Of a stretch of 64,000 nt of DNA, positions 19,240 through 26,913 are shown piece by piece. The notes under the pieces are model-generated. The model searched no databases, was not told where the DNA came from, and saw nothing but the letters and a program-made list of their open reading frames with translations. The position numbers and the translations under genes were made by a program. The stretch's first letter is position 1. Every line of letters starts with the position of its first letter. Origin of the DNA: Methylobacterium sp. CB376 (lineage in GTDB: Bacteria; Pseudomonadota; Alphaproteobacteria; Rhizobiales; Beijerinckiaceae); the NCBI RefSeq assembly GCF_029714205.1, contig NZ_CP121648.1:7417501-7481500 (forward strand), in the 5' to 3' direction.

Positions 19240-19874
19240 GCGGCATCCTGGTCATCGACGACCACCCGATCGTGCTGCAGGGCTGCCGCCGGCTGCTGGA
19301 GGATGGCGGCGCGGAGGTGCGGGTCGCCGCCTGCCTCGCGCAGGGCTACCGCGCCGTCCTGCGCCACCGGCCCGCGGTGGCGCTGGTCGACCTCGCCTTC
19401 GCGGGCGCGCCGCTCGCCGGCCTCGCGCTCCTGCGGCGCGTGGCGGGGCGCCGCCTGCCCACCCGCTGCCTCGTCTTCAGCATGCACGCCGACCCGGCCG
19501 TGATCGCGCAGGCGCTGGAGAGCGGCGCCCTCGGCTACGTGCTCAAGGACGCGCCCGCCGCCGAACTGCTCCGGGCCGTCGACCGGGTCCGGGCCGGGCG
19601 GCCCTACCTCGACCCCTCCCTGGCCGCCGAGGTGGCGTTGCTGCGCCGGGATCCCGCCCGCAGCCCTCTGCAGCAGCTCAGCCCGCGCGAGCGGCGCATC
19701 CTCGCCCTGCTCGCCGAGGGGCGCACCCGCGCGGCGATCGCCGCCGACCTGTCGGTGAGCTACAAGACGGTGACCAATGCCTGCGCGGCCCTGCGCCGGC
19801 GCTTCGACCTCGGGTCGCACACCGAACTCACGCACCTCGCGGTCCGGCACGCCCGCGACCTCGGCGAGGTCTGA
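19236..19874 (+). CDS. NarL/LuxR-family response regulator
   Basis: This 212-residue DNA-binding regulator has a receiver domain with acidic residues IDDH (8-9), phosphoacceptor Asp52 (ALVDLAF) and the conserved Lys in YVLKDA, followed by a LuxR-type helix-turn-helix (LSPRERRILALLAEGRTRAAIAADL, then SYKTVTNACAALRRRF). Its ATG overlaps the kinase TGA (ATGA), so the two are surely a cognate pair. The DNA target is not shown; the receptor upstream is the natural candidate. Confidence 0.92.
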   Translation: MSGILVIDDHPIVLQGCRRLLEDGGAEVRVAACLAQGYRAVLRHRPAVALVDLAFAGAPLAGLALLRRVAGRRLPTRCLVFSMHADPAVIAQALESGALGYVLKDAPAAELLRAVDRVRAGRPYLDPSLAAEVALLRRDPARSPLQQLSPRERRILALLAEGRTRAAIAADLSVSYKTVTNACAALRRRFDLGSHTELTHLAVRHARDLGEV

Positions 19875-19881
19875 ACGCGAC

Positions 19882-19919
19882 CGGCCCGGCGCGCGCCTTC
19901 GGCGCTTCCGACCGGGCCG
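19882..19919. terminator. Bidirectional terminator-like hairpin
   Basis: CGGCCCGG and CCGGGCCG (8 bp) enclose a second hairpin, GCGCC-TTC-GGCGC. It lies exactly between the convergent response regulator (plus) and pyruvate kinase (minus) genes. Confidence 0.6.
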
Positions 19920-19936
19920 CCCGATCGGAAGGCGCG

Positions 19937-21349
19937 TCAGAGTTGGATGACGCGGATGTTGTTGGTGTTGCCCGCCGTGTGGAAGGGAATGCCGGCCGTC
20001 GCGACGATGAGGTCGGCGCGCCGGGCGAAGTCTTCCTGCTCGGCGGCGCGCGCGGCCTTGGACGTCATCTCCTCGTAGGAATCCACGTCCTCCGTGTGGA
20101 CGCTGTGCGCGCCCCACATCAGGCAGAGCCGCCGCGCCGTCGCGAGGTTCGGGGTCAGCGCCAGGATCGGCACGGCCGGCCGCTTGCGGGCGACGCGCGC
20201 CGCGGTCGTCCCGCTCGTCGTGTAGGTCACGATCACCCGGGCGTGGACCGCCTCGGCGAGCGTGGCCGTGGCGGTCGCGACCGCGTGGGGCGGCGTCTCC
20301 TCCTCGCCCGGATCCGAGGCGGCGACGATCGAGCGGTAGAGCTTGTGCCCTTCCACGCTCCGGATGATGCGGTCCATCATCCCGACCGCCTCGACCGGGT
20401 ACCGGCCCGTGGCCGACTCGGCCGAGAGCATGACCGCATCCGCGCCGTCGTAGATGGCGGTCGCCACGTCCGACGCCTCCGCCCGGGTCGGAGCGGGGGC
20501 GGCCACCATCGAGTCGAGCATCTGGGTCGCCACGACGACGGGCTTGACCGCGAGCCGGCAGGCCCGGATCAGCTCCTTCTGGCGCCCGGGCACGTCCTCG
20601 TGCGGGATCTCGACGCCCAGGTCGCCGCGGGCGACCATCACGGCGTCCGACAGCCGGATGATGTCCTCGATCCGCTCCAGCGCCTGCGGCTTCTCGATCT
20701 TCGCCATGATGCCGGCGCGGTCCCCGATCAGGGCGCGCGCCTCCACCACGTCCGAGGGCTTCTGCACGAAGGACAAAGCCACCCAATCGACGCCGAGGTC
20801 GAGCCCGAAGGCGAGGTCCGCCCGGTCCTTCTCGGTGAGCGGGGAGAGGTCGAGCAGGGTGCCCGGCAGGTTCACGCCCTTGCGGTTGGAGATCGCTCCG
20901 CCGGTGATCACCTCCGCGGTGAGCGTGTCGGACCCGAGGCCGACGACGCGCACCCGCACCCGGCCGTCGTCGATGAGCAGGTCCTGGCCCGGCGCGGCCG
21001 CGGCGAAGATCTCCGGGTGGCGCAGCGGGATGGCCTGCTTGTCGCCCTCGCCGCCCTCCAGCACGAAGCGCACGGTCTCACCCGCCGCGAGGTCGAGCCG
21101 GCCGTCCCTGACCGTGCCGATCCGGATCTTGGGTCCCTGCAGGTCCTGCAGGATGCCGATCGGGCGGCCGACCTCCCGCTCCAGGGCGCGGATCGCGGCG
21201 TGGACCTTGGCGTGGTCCTCCTGCAGGCCGTGGCTGAAGTTGAGGCGGAACGTGTCGACGCCCGCGAGGAACAGTGCCTTCAGCCGGTCCGGGGCGGAAC
21301 TCGCGGGGCCGACGGTGGCGACGATCTTGGCACGGCGGTGACGGCGCAT
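19937..21349 (-). CDS. pyk: Pyruvate kinase
   Basis: This 470-residue enzyme converts phosphoenolpyruvate and ADP to pyruvate and ATP. The sequence starts MRRHRRAKIVATVGPASS and shows the substrate and metal motifs: FRLNFSHG, ILQDLQGPKIRIG, IMAKIEKPQALE (catalytic Lys), VMVARGDLGVEIP, GADAVMLSAESATGRYP. It is of normal length and ends in the C-terminal allosteric domain (NNIRVIQL). It is a single gene, convergent with the response regulator and separated by 180 bases from the dehydrogenase gene upstream. Confidence 0.97.
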   Translation of the reverse strand: MRRHRRAKIVATVGPASSAPDRLKALFLAGVDTFRLNFSHGLQEDHAKVHAAIRALEREVGRPIGILQDLQGPKIRIGTVRDGRLDLAAGETVRFVLEGGEGDKQAIPLRHPEIFAAAAPGQDLLIDDGRVRVRVVGLGSDTLTAEVITGGAISNRKGVNLPGTLLDLSPLTEKDRADLAFGLDLGVDWVALSFVQKPSDVVEARALIGDRAGIMAKIEKPQALERIEDIIRLSDAVMVARGDLGVEIPHEDVPGRQKELIRACRLAVKPVVVATQMLDSMVAAPAPTRAEASDVATAIYDGADAVMLSAESATGRYPVEAVGMMDRIIRSVEGHKLYRSIVAASDPGEEETPPHAVATATATLAEAVHARVIVTYTTSGTTAARVARKRPAVPILALTPNLATARRLCLMWGAHSVHTEDVDSYEEMTSKAARAAEQEDFARRADLIVATAGIPFHTAGNTNNIRVIQL

Positions 21350-21529
21350 GGGCTCTCGGCCCTGTGCGGGCCGCCTCTGCTGGGGCTTGGGACGATCAGG
21401 ACGGCGCGGACATCGCTCAGGTTGGTCGGGGTCGGGGCGTCGGGACCGTCCGGTCGCCGGCGCGCGCGGATCCGCGGCGGCCGCGAACGGCCGCCCCGGG
21501 AGATCCCCGGGCGCGGCCGCGAGCTCACC

Positions 21530-22606
21530 TCACTCGTTGTCGCCCTGGACGGCGGCGATCACGGCGTCGGTGACCTGGCGCGTGGTGGCCTTGCCGCCGA
21601 GGTCGGGCGTGTGCAGGTTCGGATCCGCGGTCACGCGCTCCACCGCCCGCATCAGGCGCGCCGCCGCGGCCGGCTCGCCCAGGTGCTCCAGCATCTGCAC
21701 GGCGGTCCAGAAGGTCGCGATCGGGTTGGCGATGCCCTTGCCGGTGATGTCGAAGGCCGAGCCGTGGATCGGCTCGAACATCGACGGGAACTTGCGCTCC
21801 GGGTTGATGTTCGCGGTCGGCGCGATGCCGAGCGAGCCGGCGAGCGCGGCGGCGAGGTCCGACAGGATGTCGGCGTGCAGGTTCGTCGCCACGATCGTGT
21901 CGAGGGTGGCCGGCTTCATCACCATGCGCATGGTCATAGCGTCGACCAGCATCTTGTCCCAGGTCACGTCCGGGAAGTCCTTGGCCACCTCGGCGGCGAT
22001 CTCGTCCCACATCACCATGGCGTGGCGCTGCGCGTTCGACTTCGTCACCACGGTGAGGAGCTTGCGCGGACGGCTCTGCGCCAGCCTGAAGGCGAAGCGG
22101 ATGATGCGGTCGACGCCCGCGCGCGTCATCATCGAGACGTCGGTGGCGACCTCCTCCGGGTGGCCCTGGTGCACGCGCCCGCCGACGCCCGCGTACTCGC
22201 CCTCGGAATTCTCGCGCACGATCACCCAGTCGAGCTCCGGGCCGCTCACGTGGCGCAGCGGGCTGGTGATGCCCGGCAGGATGCGGGTCGGGCGCACGTT
22301 GGCGTACTGGTCGAAGGGCTGGCAGATCGCGAGCCGCAGGCCCCACAGGGTGATGTGGTCGGGCACGTCCGGCGCGCCCACCGCCCCGAAGAAGATCGCG
22401 TCGTGGTTCCTGATCTGCTCGCGGCCGTCCGCGGGCATCATCACGCCGTGCTTCTTGTAGTAGTCCGAACCCCAGTCGAAGTGGTCGAACCTGAACTCGA
22501 AGCTGCCGGACTTCTCGGCCAGCGCCTCCAGCACCTCGATGCCGGCGGCGATGACCTCGACGCCGATGCCGTCGGCGGGGATGGCGGCGATGGTGTAGGT
22601 CTTCAT
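21530..22606 (-). CDS. ttuC: Tartrate dehydrogenase / D-malate dehydrogenase (decarboxylating)
   Basis: This 358-residue NAD-dependent beta-decarboxylating dehydrogenase belongs to the isopropylmalate/isocitrate family. Diagnostic elements are IPADGIGVEVIAAGIEVLE, the substrate arginines in ANVRPTRILPGI, VIVRENSEGEYAGVGG (tartrate/D-malate type), TKSNAQRH, DAMTMRMVMKP and GSLGIAPTANI, then EPIHGSAFDITGKGIANP. Whether tartrate or D-malate is preferred cannot be read from sequence. A GGAG motif precedes the ATG. It lies 30 bases after the MFS carrier and is probably co-transcribed; together with the divergent GntR gene it forms a small catabolic unit. Confidence 0.92.
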   Translation of the reverse strand: MKTYTIAAIPADGIGVEVIAAGIEVLEALAEKSGSFEFRFDHFDWGSDYYKKHGVMMPADGREQIRNHDAIFFGAVGAPDVPDHITLWGLRLAICQPFDQYANVRPTRILPGITSPLRHVSGPELDWVIVRENSEGEYAGVGGRVHQGHPEEVATDVSMMTRAGVDRIIRFAFRLAQSRPRKLLTVVTKSNAQRHAMVMWDEIAAEVAKDFPDVTWDKMLVDAMTMRMVMKPATLDTIVATNLHADILSDLAAALAGSLGIAPTANINPERKFPSMFEPIHGSAFDITGKGIANPIATFWTAVQMLEHLGEPAAAARLMRAVERVTADPNLHTPDLGGKATTRQVTDAVIAAVQGDNE

Positions 22607-22636
22607 GACGGGTCTCCGTGAGTGCGAGGGAAGGTT

Positions 22637-23935
22637 TCAGCGCGCGACGGCGCCCGCGGGCGCGGAGCGCCGCCCCGCGCGGGCGACGACGAGGGTGAGG
22701 ATCGCGGAGAGGACGAGGAGCGCGGCCACGAAGATCAGGCCGCCGGTGAAGCTGCCCGTCCGGTCCTTGATCCAGCCGATCACCCAGGGACCCGCGAAGC
22801 CGCCGAGGTTGCCGATCGAGTTGATCGTGGCGATGCCCACCGCCGCGGCCGAGCCGGACAGGAACATCGTCGGCATCGCCCAGAGCGGCGGCTTGGCCGC
22901 GCTGATGCCGATATTGACCAGGCTGAGGGCGGCGACCACCGCCGCGACCGAGGAGGCGCCGCCGGCGAGCATCAGGCCCGCGGCCGCGACCAGGCAGGCG
23001 ATGACCACGTGCCAGGTGCGCTCGCGCGTCCTGTCGGAATGGCGCGCCCACAGGATCATCGCCGCCACCGCGACCGTCGGCGGCACGGCGTTGAGCAGGC
23101 CGACCGTCATCGTGGACAGGCCGAAGCTCTTGATGATCTGCGGCGCCCAGATGCCGAGCGTGTAGAGGCCGGCCGAAGTGCCGAAATAGACGAGCGCCAG
23201 CGCCAGCACGCGCGGATCGGCGAGGCCGCTCGCGAGGCCGTGCTTGGCGGTCGGCCCCTTGCGCGCGTGTTCCTCGTTCATCTCGGCCACCAGCCACGCC
23301 CGCTGCTCCTCGGCGAGCCACGTCGCCTTCTCGGGCCGGTCCGTCAGGTAGAACAGCACCGCGATGCCGAGCAGCACGGCCGGGATCGCCTCCAGGACGA
23401 ACATCCACTGCCAGCCATGGAGGCCCATGATCCCCTCCATCTCGAGCAGCGCGCTGGAGATCGGCGAGCCCAGGACCACCGAGAGCGGGGCCGCGGCCAT
23501 GAACAGCGAGACGACCCCCGCCCGGTAGCGCGCCGGGAACCAGTAGCTCAGGTAGAGGATGATGCCGGGAAAGAAGCCCGCCTCCGCAACCCCGAGCAGG
23601 AACCGCAGGACGTAGAAGCTCCACTCACCCTTGATGAAGGCGAAAGCCGCGGAGGTGATGCCCCAGGTGATCATCACGCGGGCGATCCACAGCCGCGCGC
23701 CGACCCGCTCGAGGATGATGTTCGAGGGCACCTCGAACAGGAAGTATCCGAGGAAGAACACGCCGGCCCCGAAGCCGAAAACGGCCGACGAGAAGCCAAG
23801 GTCCTTGTTCATCGTCAGCGCGGCGAAGCCGATGTTCACGCGGTCGATGAAGGCGATGAAGTAGAGAAGGCAAATGAATGGGACCAGGCGCCACGCGACC
23901 TTGCGCATGGTGGCCTGCTCGAGCGAGGCGTCCAT
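22637..23935 (-). CDS. MFS transporter, anion:cation symporter family (likely tartrate/dicarboxylate)
   Basis: This 432-residue inner-membrane carrier has about 12 transmembrane segments. Family hallmarks include LYFIAFIDRVNIGFAALTMNKDL in segment 1, FEVPSNIILERVGARLWIARVMITWG, RFLLGVAEAGFFPGIILYLSYWFP and the tail GPWVIGWIKDRTGSFTGGL, all typical of ACS (phthalate/tartrate/galactarate) carriers. The start ATG at 23935 begins MDASLEQATMRKVAWRLVPF. It is the first gene of a two-gene unit with the dehydrogenase, so a role in tartrate or malate uptake is inferred from context. Confidence 0.88.
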   Translation of the reverse strand: MDASLEQATMRKVAWRLVPFICLLYFIAFIDRVNIGFAALTMNKDLGFSSAVFGFGAGVFFLGYFLFEVPSNIILERVGARLWIARVMITWGITSAAFAFIKGEWSFYVLRFLLGVAEAGFFPGIILYLSYWFPARYRAGVVSLFMAAAPLSVVLGSPISSALLEMEGIMGLHGWQWMFVLEAIPAVLLGIAVLFYLTDRPEKATWLAEEQRAWLVAEMNEEHARKGPTAKHGLASGLADPRVLALALVYFGTSAGLYTLGIWAPQIIKSFGLSTMTVGLLNAVPPTVAVAAMILWARHSDRTRERTWHVVIACLVAAAGLMLAGGASSVAAVVAALSLVNIGISAAKPPLWAMPTMFLSGSAAAVGIATINSIGNLGGFAGPWVIGWIKDRTGSFTGGLIFVAALLVLSAILTLVVARAGRRSAPAGAVAR

Positions 23936-23965
23936 CGTTTCCTCCGTGAGGGCGCCTGCACCGCG

Positions 23966-24080
23966 CGCCAGCTTTCGTGCCAGCTTCCATGCAAGCTCGC
24001 ATGGCGTATGGCAGCGCGGGGAAGGGGCGTCAACCCTTCCGTTGCAACTTGCATGGAAGCTGGGAAACTTGCGCGGAAGC
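23966..24080. promoter_or_regulatory. Mirrored operator-like repeats in the divergent carrier/GntR promoter
   Basis: A 16-base sequence, CCAGCTTCCATGCAAG (23980-23995), recurs as its exact reverse complement, CTTGCATGGAAGCTGG (24048-24063). Each is accompanied by a diverged direct copy on the outer side: ccagctttcgtg (from about 23968) and acttgcgcggaagctgg (about 24066-24082). Four related sites arranged as mirror images between divergent genes are what an autoregulated GntR repressor would bind. Confidence 0.7.
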
Positions 24081-24113
24081 TGGTAAGTCGGCGGGGCGTG
24101 ACGGGAGGGCGGG

Positions 24114-24818
24114 ATGGCGCGGTCGAGGGCGGCACGGGACGCGGAGGGCGAGAAGCGTCCCTCGCTCGTCGATGATGCGTACGCGGCCATGAAGCGGGCG
24201 ATCCGGAATTCCGAATTCGCCCCCGGCTACCAAGCCTCCGAGCAGGAGATCGCGCTGCGGCTCGGCATGAGCCGGACCCCGGTGCACGAGGCCGCGATCC
24301 GCCTCCAGGAGGACGGGCTGGTGCGGGTGCTGCCGCGCCGCGGCATCCTGATCTGCGCCGTCGCGCCGGAGGACATGCGCGAGATCTACGACGTGATCAT
24401 CGCCCTCGAAGGCCAGGCGGCCGAGCTGGTGGCCCGCCTGCCGGAGGCCGAGCGGATGCGCGCCGCGGGCGAACTCGCGGCCCACACGGACGCGATGGCG
24501 GCGGCGCAAGCCTGCGGCGATCTCCCGGCCTGGGGCGCCGCGGACGAGGGCTTCCACCGGACGCTCGTCGAGCGGGCCGGCAACGGGCGCCTGATCCGGA
24601 TCATGCAGACCGTCAACGACCAGTCCCATCGCGCGCGGATGCTGACGCTCCGGCTCCGGCAGGAGCTCGACGCCTCCGTGGCCGAGCACCGCTCCATCAT
24701 CGCGGCCATTCGCGCGGCGGACGCGGCCGGCGCGCACCGGCACGCCCGCGCGCACCGCATCCGCGCGCGCGACAACCTGCTTCCGCTGCTGGAGGATTTC
24801 GGGTTGCGGCACCTCTAG
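24114..24818 (+). CDS. GntR-family regulator, FCD (FadR) subfamily
   Basis: This 234-residue transcription factor has an N-terminal winged helix (SLVDDAYAAMKRAIRNSEF, ASEQEIALRLGMSRTPVHEAAIRLQEDGLV) and a helical FCD effector domain with candidate metal-binding residues (Asp in MREIYDVIIALE, His in EGFHRTLV, AEHRSI, HARAH). FCD regulators respond to organic acids. It is divergent from the MFS carrier and dehydrogenase and most likely controls them through the mirrored repeats at 23966-24080. Its TAG stop lies inside the arm of a strong hairpin. Confidence 0.9.
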   Translation: MARSRAARDAEGEKRPSLVDDAYAAMKRAIRNSEFAPGYQASEQEIALRLGMSRTPVHEAAIRLQEDGLVRVLPRRGILICAVAPEDMREIYDVIIALEGQAAELVARLPEAERMRAAGELAAHTDAMAAAQACGDLPAWGAADEGFHRTLVERAGNGRLIRIMQTVNDQSHRARMLTLRLRQELDASVAEHRSIIAAIRAADAAGAHRHARAHRIRARDNLLPLLEDFGLRHL

Positions 24819-24857
24819 GGCGGCACCCGATCGCGTTGCAATCGGGTGCCGCCCTAG
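24815..24857. terminator. Strong hairpin overlapping the gntR stop
   Basis: CTAGGGCGGCACCCGAT (24815-24831) and its perfect reverse complement (24841-24857) form a 17-bp stem with a 9-base loop. The gntR stop codon is in the left arm. It is terminator-like but lacks a long T-run. Confidence 0.65.
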
Positions 24858-25599
24858 ATCTTTGATCCTGCCGCATTGTCCGCGACGAACCGGCATCCCC
24901 TTCGTCGGAAAATGCTCTAGCGCATGTCCCGCCGAAGGGGATGCCGGTTCAGCGTAGAAGCTGGGCTGAGATCAGAGACCTGGAGCAGGCTTCGGGCTCC
25001 GATCTGAGCGAAGTCCGCTCTCGCGGCGCTGCACTTGGTTGCTCTCGTCCGCCCGATGCTCGACCAAGTGGCTCACCGTTCCGGTCCAGGCGACGAGACC
25101 AGCGGCGCGATGGGCGCAGGCCGATCGGTCGCAGCGCGTCGCGGCGCGCCGCCGGTCCCGAGGCGGCCGGTCGCCTTGACCCTGTGACGGGCTGCTGAGG
25201 GTGGGAAGCGCATGCCCAGGGTCACTGCGGCCGACACCCGGTCCGGGTTCAGCGCGATCTCTGGCGATCGCCGCGATCCCGATGTCAGCCGCCGTGGTGA
25301 CCGTGGAGGCGAGTGACCGTTGCTCACGCGGGTCGGCCATCTCGGGACCTCCGACGCCATCGGGAAGCGAGGCAGCTCGCTTCGTGCACCCTTCGCGCCG
25401 TGACGCGGGATCTTCGAAGGGCAGTGCGGGGCAGTGGACGACGGCGTGCCCGCGTCTCGTGGAAGCCGCCGGCGCCCGTCGCGCCCTCAAGCCAAGTGCC
25501 GGCCCACTTCCCGCTTGACGGATCTGTGCAGCGGCATCAAGTCGGTCTTTGCTGACAAACTCGGCCTTTAGAAAAAAATCAACTGCGTGGGGGGTGTTC
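24819..25599. other. Gene-poor region before the acyltransferase
   Basis: This 781-base gap holds two palindromes at its left end, then about 640 bases with no coding sequence I can support. Several open frames are long only because of base composition; none shows a recognisable domain. The composition becomes AT-rich after about 25540, at the promoter of the acyltransferase gene. It may be a decayed accessory gene, but I could not identify one. Confidence 0.5.
24887..24950. repeat. 18-bp inverted repeat
   Basis: GAACCGGCATCCCCTTCG (24887-24904) is repeated as its exact reverse complement at 24933-24950, around a 28-base AT-richer spacer. It follows the gntR terminator hairpin by about 30 bases and resembles a small palindromic intergenic element. 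Confidence 0.75.
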
Positions 25600-26664
25600 A
25601 TGCCGAAAGAAATTATTGGCATTCAGTACCTTAGAGGAATGTCCGCTTTATCGGTCGTATTTTTTCATATCGAACTTCAATTAGCTCATATCTACGAGGG
25701 ATATAAAGCGCTGGAGAGCTTGCAGGCCGGCGTTGACGTCTTCTTCGTGATCAGCGGATTTGTGATGTATCACTCAACAAATGGCGGCTCGGCGCTGACC
25801 GGGCGCGAGTTCTTCGTTCGTAGAATAATTAGAATTGTTCCGCTGTACTGGCTTGCAACTTTGTCGATGGTATCGATAATCGTATTTGTCCCGCATCTCG
25901 GACAATCAGTGAAATCGTCGTTTGTGAATCTTGATCATCTTCTCGCATCTCTGTTTTTCTTTCCGGTGACAAGCCCTGTCGCGCCGAATTTATTCCTTCC
26001 TCTCTTGCCAACGGGTTGGACACTCAACTACGAAATGTTTTTCTACTCCTTATTCGCGGTCGCGATTGCTTGCGGTGCTCGGCGGCAGGGCCGCGTGGTG
26101 ACGATCGTTGTCGCGGCACTTGGGGCACTGGCGCTGGTGGGTATCCTGAACGATGCGCCGGGGCCGCTGGGGTTCTATACGGACCCGATCGTCCTCGAGT
26201 TCTGCTTCGGAATGATCGCCGCGTCGGTCTGGCGGCGCTGGACGATTCGGAGCCAGCCCGTCGCGTGCGCGGTGTTCGTTCTGGCGTGCGCGCTCATCAT
26301 CTCCCTGCCCATCGTGGATCCGGCCTACCGCGTCCTGCGCTTTGGCCTCGTCGCCGCAGCCCTGGTATTCGCTGCCGCATGCATCTCTTGGAGGTCGTTC
26401 AATTTTCTCAAACTCATGGGCGACGTGTCCTATACAATGTATCTCTCCCACATGTTCGTTCTTGCAGCAGTCGTGCAGGTGTGGCGGAGGTTAGGTCCTC
26501 AGGTCGGATCCGGGCACATCCCGATCCTGTACACCGTCGCCGTGCTCACGGTGATTTGCGGCAGCATTGTCGTCTGGCGCCTCATCGAGAAGCCTATCGA
26601 CGCGGCGCTCAAATCCGCACTGCAGCGAAACTGGGCGTCGACGCCCGACGCCGCGATGAGCTGA
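25600..26664 (+). CDS. Acyltransferase 3 family membrane protein
   Basis: This 354-residue inner-membrane protein is predicted to O-acylate an exported glycan (lipopolysaccharide, exopolysaccharide or nod-like glycolipid). It has the family start IQYLRGMSALSVVFFHIE with the catalytic-type His, GVDVFFVISGFVMY, RRIIRIVPLYWLAT, about ten hydrophobic segments and LMGDVSYTMYLSHMF near the end. The ATG at 25600 follows a GGGGG ribosome-binding site; a TTG at 25549 is a weaker choice. Codon use is strikingly AT-rich up to about 26060, then becomes GC-rich, a mosaic unlike neighbouring genes and a sign of transfer or recombination. It stands alone, so the acceptor is unknown. Confidence 0.88.
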   Translation: MPKEIIGIQYLRGMSALSVVFFHIELQLAHIYEGYKALESLQAGVDVFFVISGFVMYHSTNGGSALTGREFFVRRIIRIVPLYWLATLSMVSIIVFVPHLGQSVKSSFVNLDHLLASLFFFPVTSPVAPNLFLPLLPTGWTLNYEMFFYSLFAVAIACGARRQGRVVTIVVAALGALALVGILNDAPGPLGFYTDPIVLEFCFGMIAASVWRRWTIRSQPVACAVFVLACALIISLPIVDPAYRVLRFGLVAAALVFAAACISWRSFNFLKLMGDVSYTMYLSHMFVLAAVVQVWRRLGPQVGSGHIPILYTVAVLTVICGSIVVWRLIEKPIDAALKSALQRNWASTPDAAMS

Positions 26665-26690
26665 TGTCCGCTCCAGGGGAGAGCCTGGCC

Positions 26691-26845
26691 GATCAGACGC
26701 TGTCCGGACGATCACGTCCGGACAGCGTCTGATCCGGGATCCGCTTGATCGAAGCGGATCCCGGATCCCAAGCCTGCGCGGCGCCTGAGCGACGCCGACA
26801 TCCGCATGGCCGAAATGGGAGATGGCGAAGCCATCAACCGGATGG
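26691..26845 (-). repeat. Modular palindromic repeat, copy A
   Basis: This copy has three modules. IR1 (26691-26734) is a perfect 20-bp stem, GATCAGACGCTGTCCGGACG, with an ATCA loop. IR2 (26731-26767) is a perfect 16-bp stem, GATCCGGGATCCGCTT, overlapping IR1 by 4 bases. Module X (26771-26845) contains the small hairpin GATGGC-GAA-GCCATC. On the opposite strand, module X and IR2 match copy B (34635-34758), and module X and IR1 match copy C (49297-49418). It sits between convergent genes and probably acts as a terminator. Confidence 0.9.
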
Positions 26846-26913
26846 CGGATGACAAGCCGGCCCCTCGCCGCGCGACGGGCCACCGGCGACGAGGCGCCGG
26901 GACCCCCGGCGGC

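Noticed and set aside
19052..22621. A 1189-codon plus-strand open frame
   Set aside because: It runs antisense to pyk and ttuC and through the response regulator in another frame; the translation is a His/Arg/Gly-rich shadow.
24972..25622. A 216-codon minus-strand open frame in the gene-poor region
   Set aside because: It has no ribosome-binding site or domain, and overlaps the acyltransferase promoter and start. I could not link it to a transposase.
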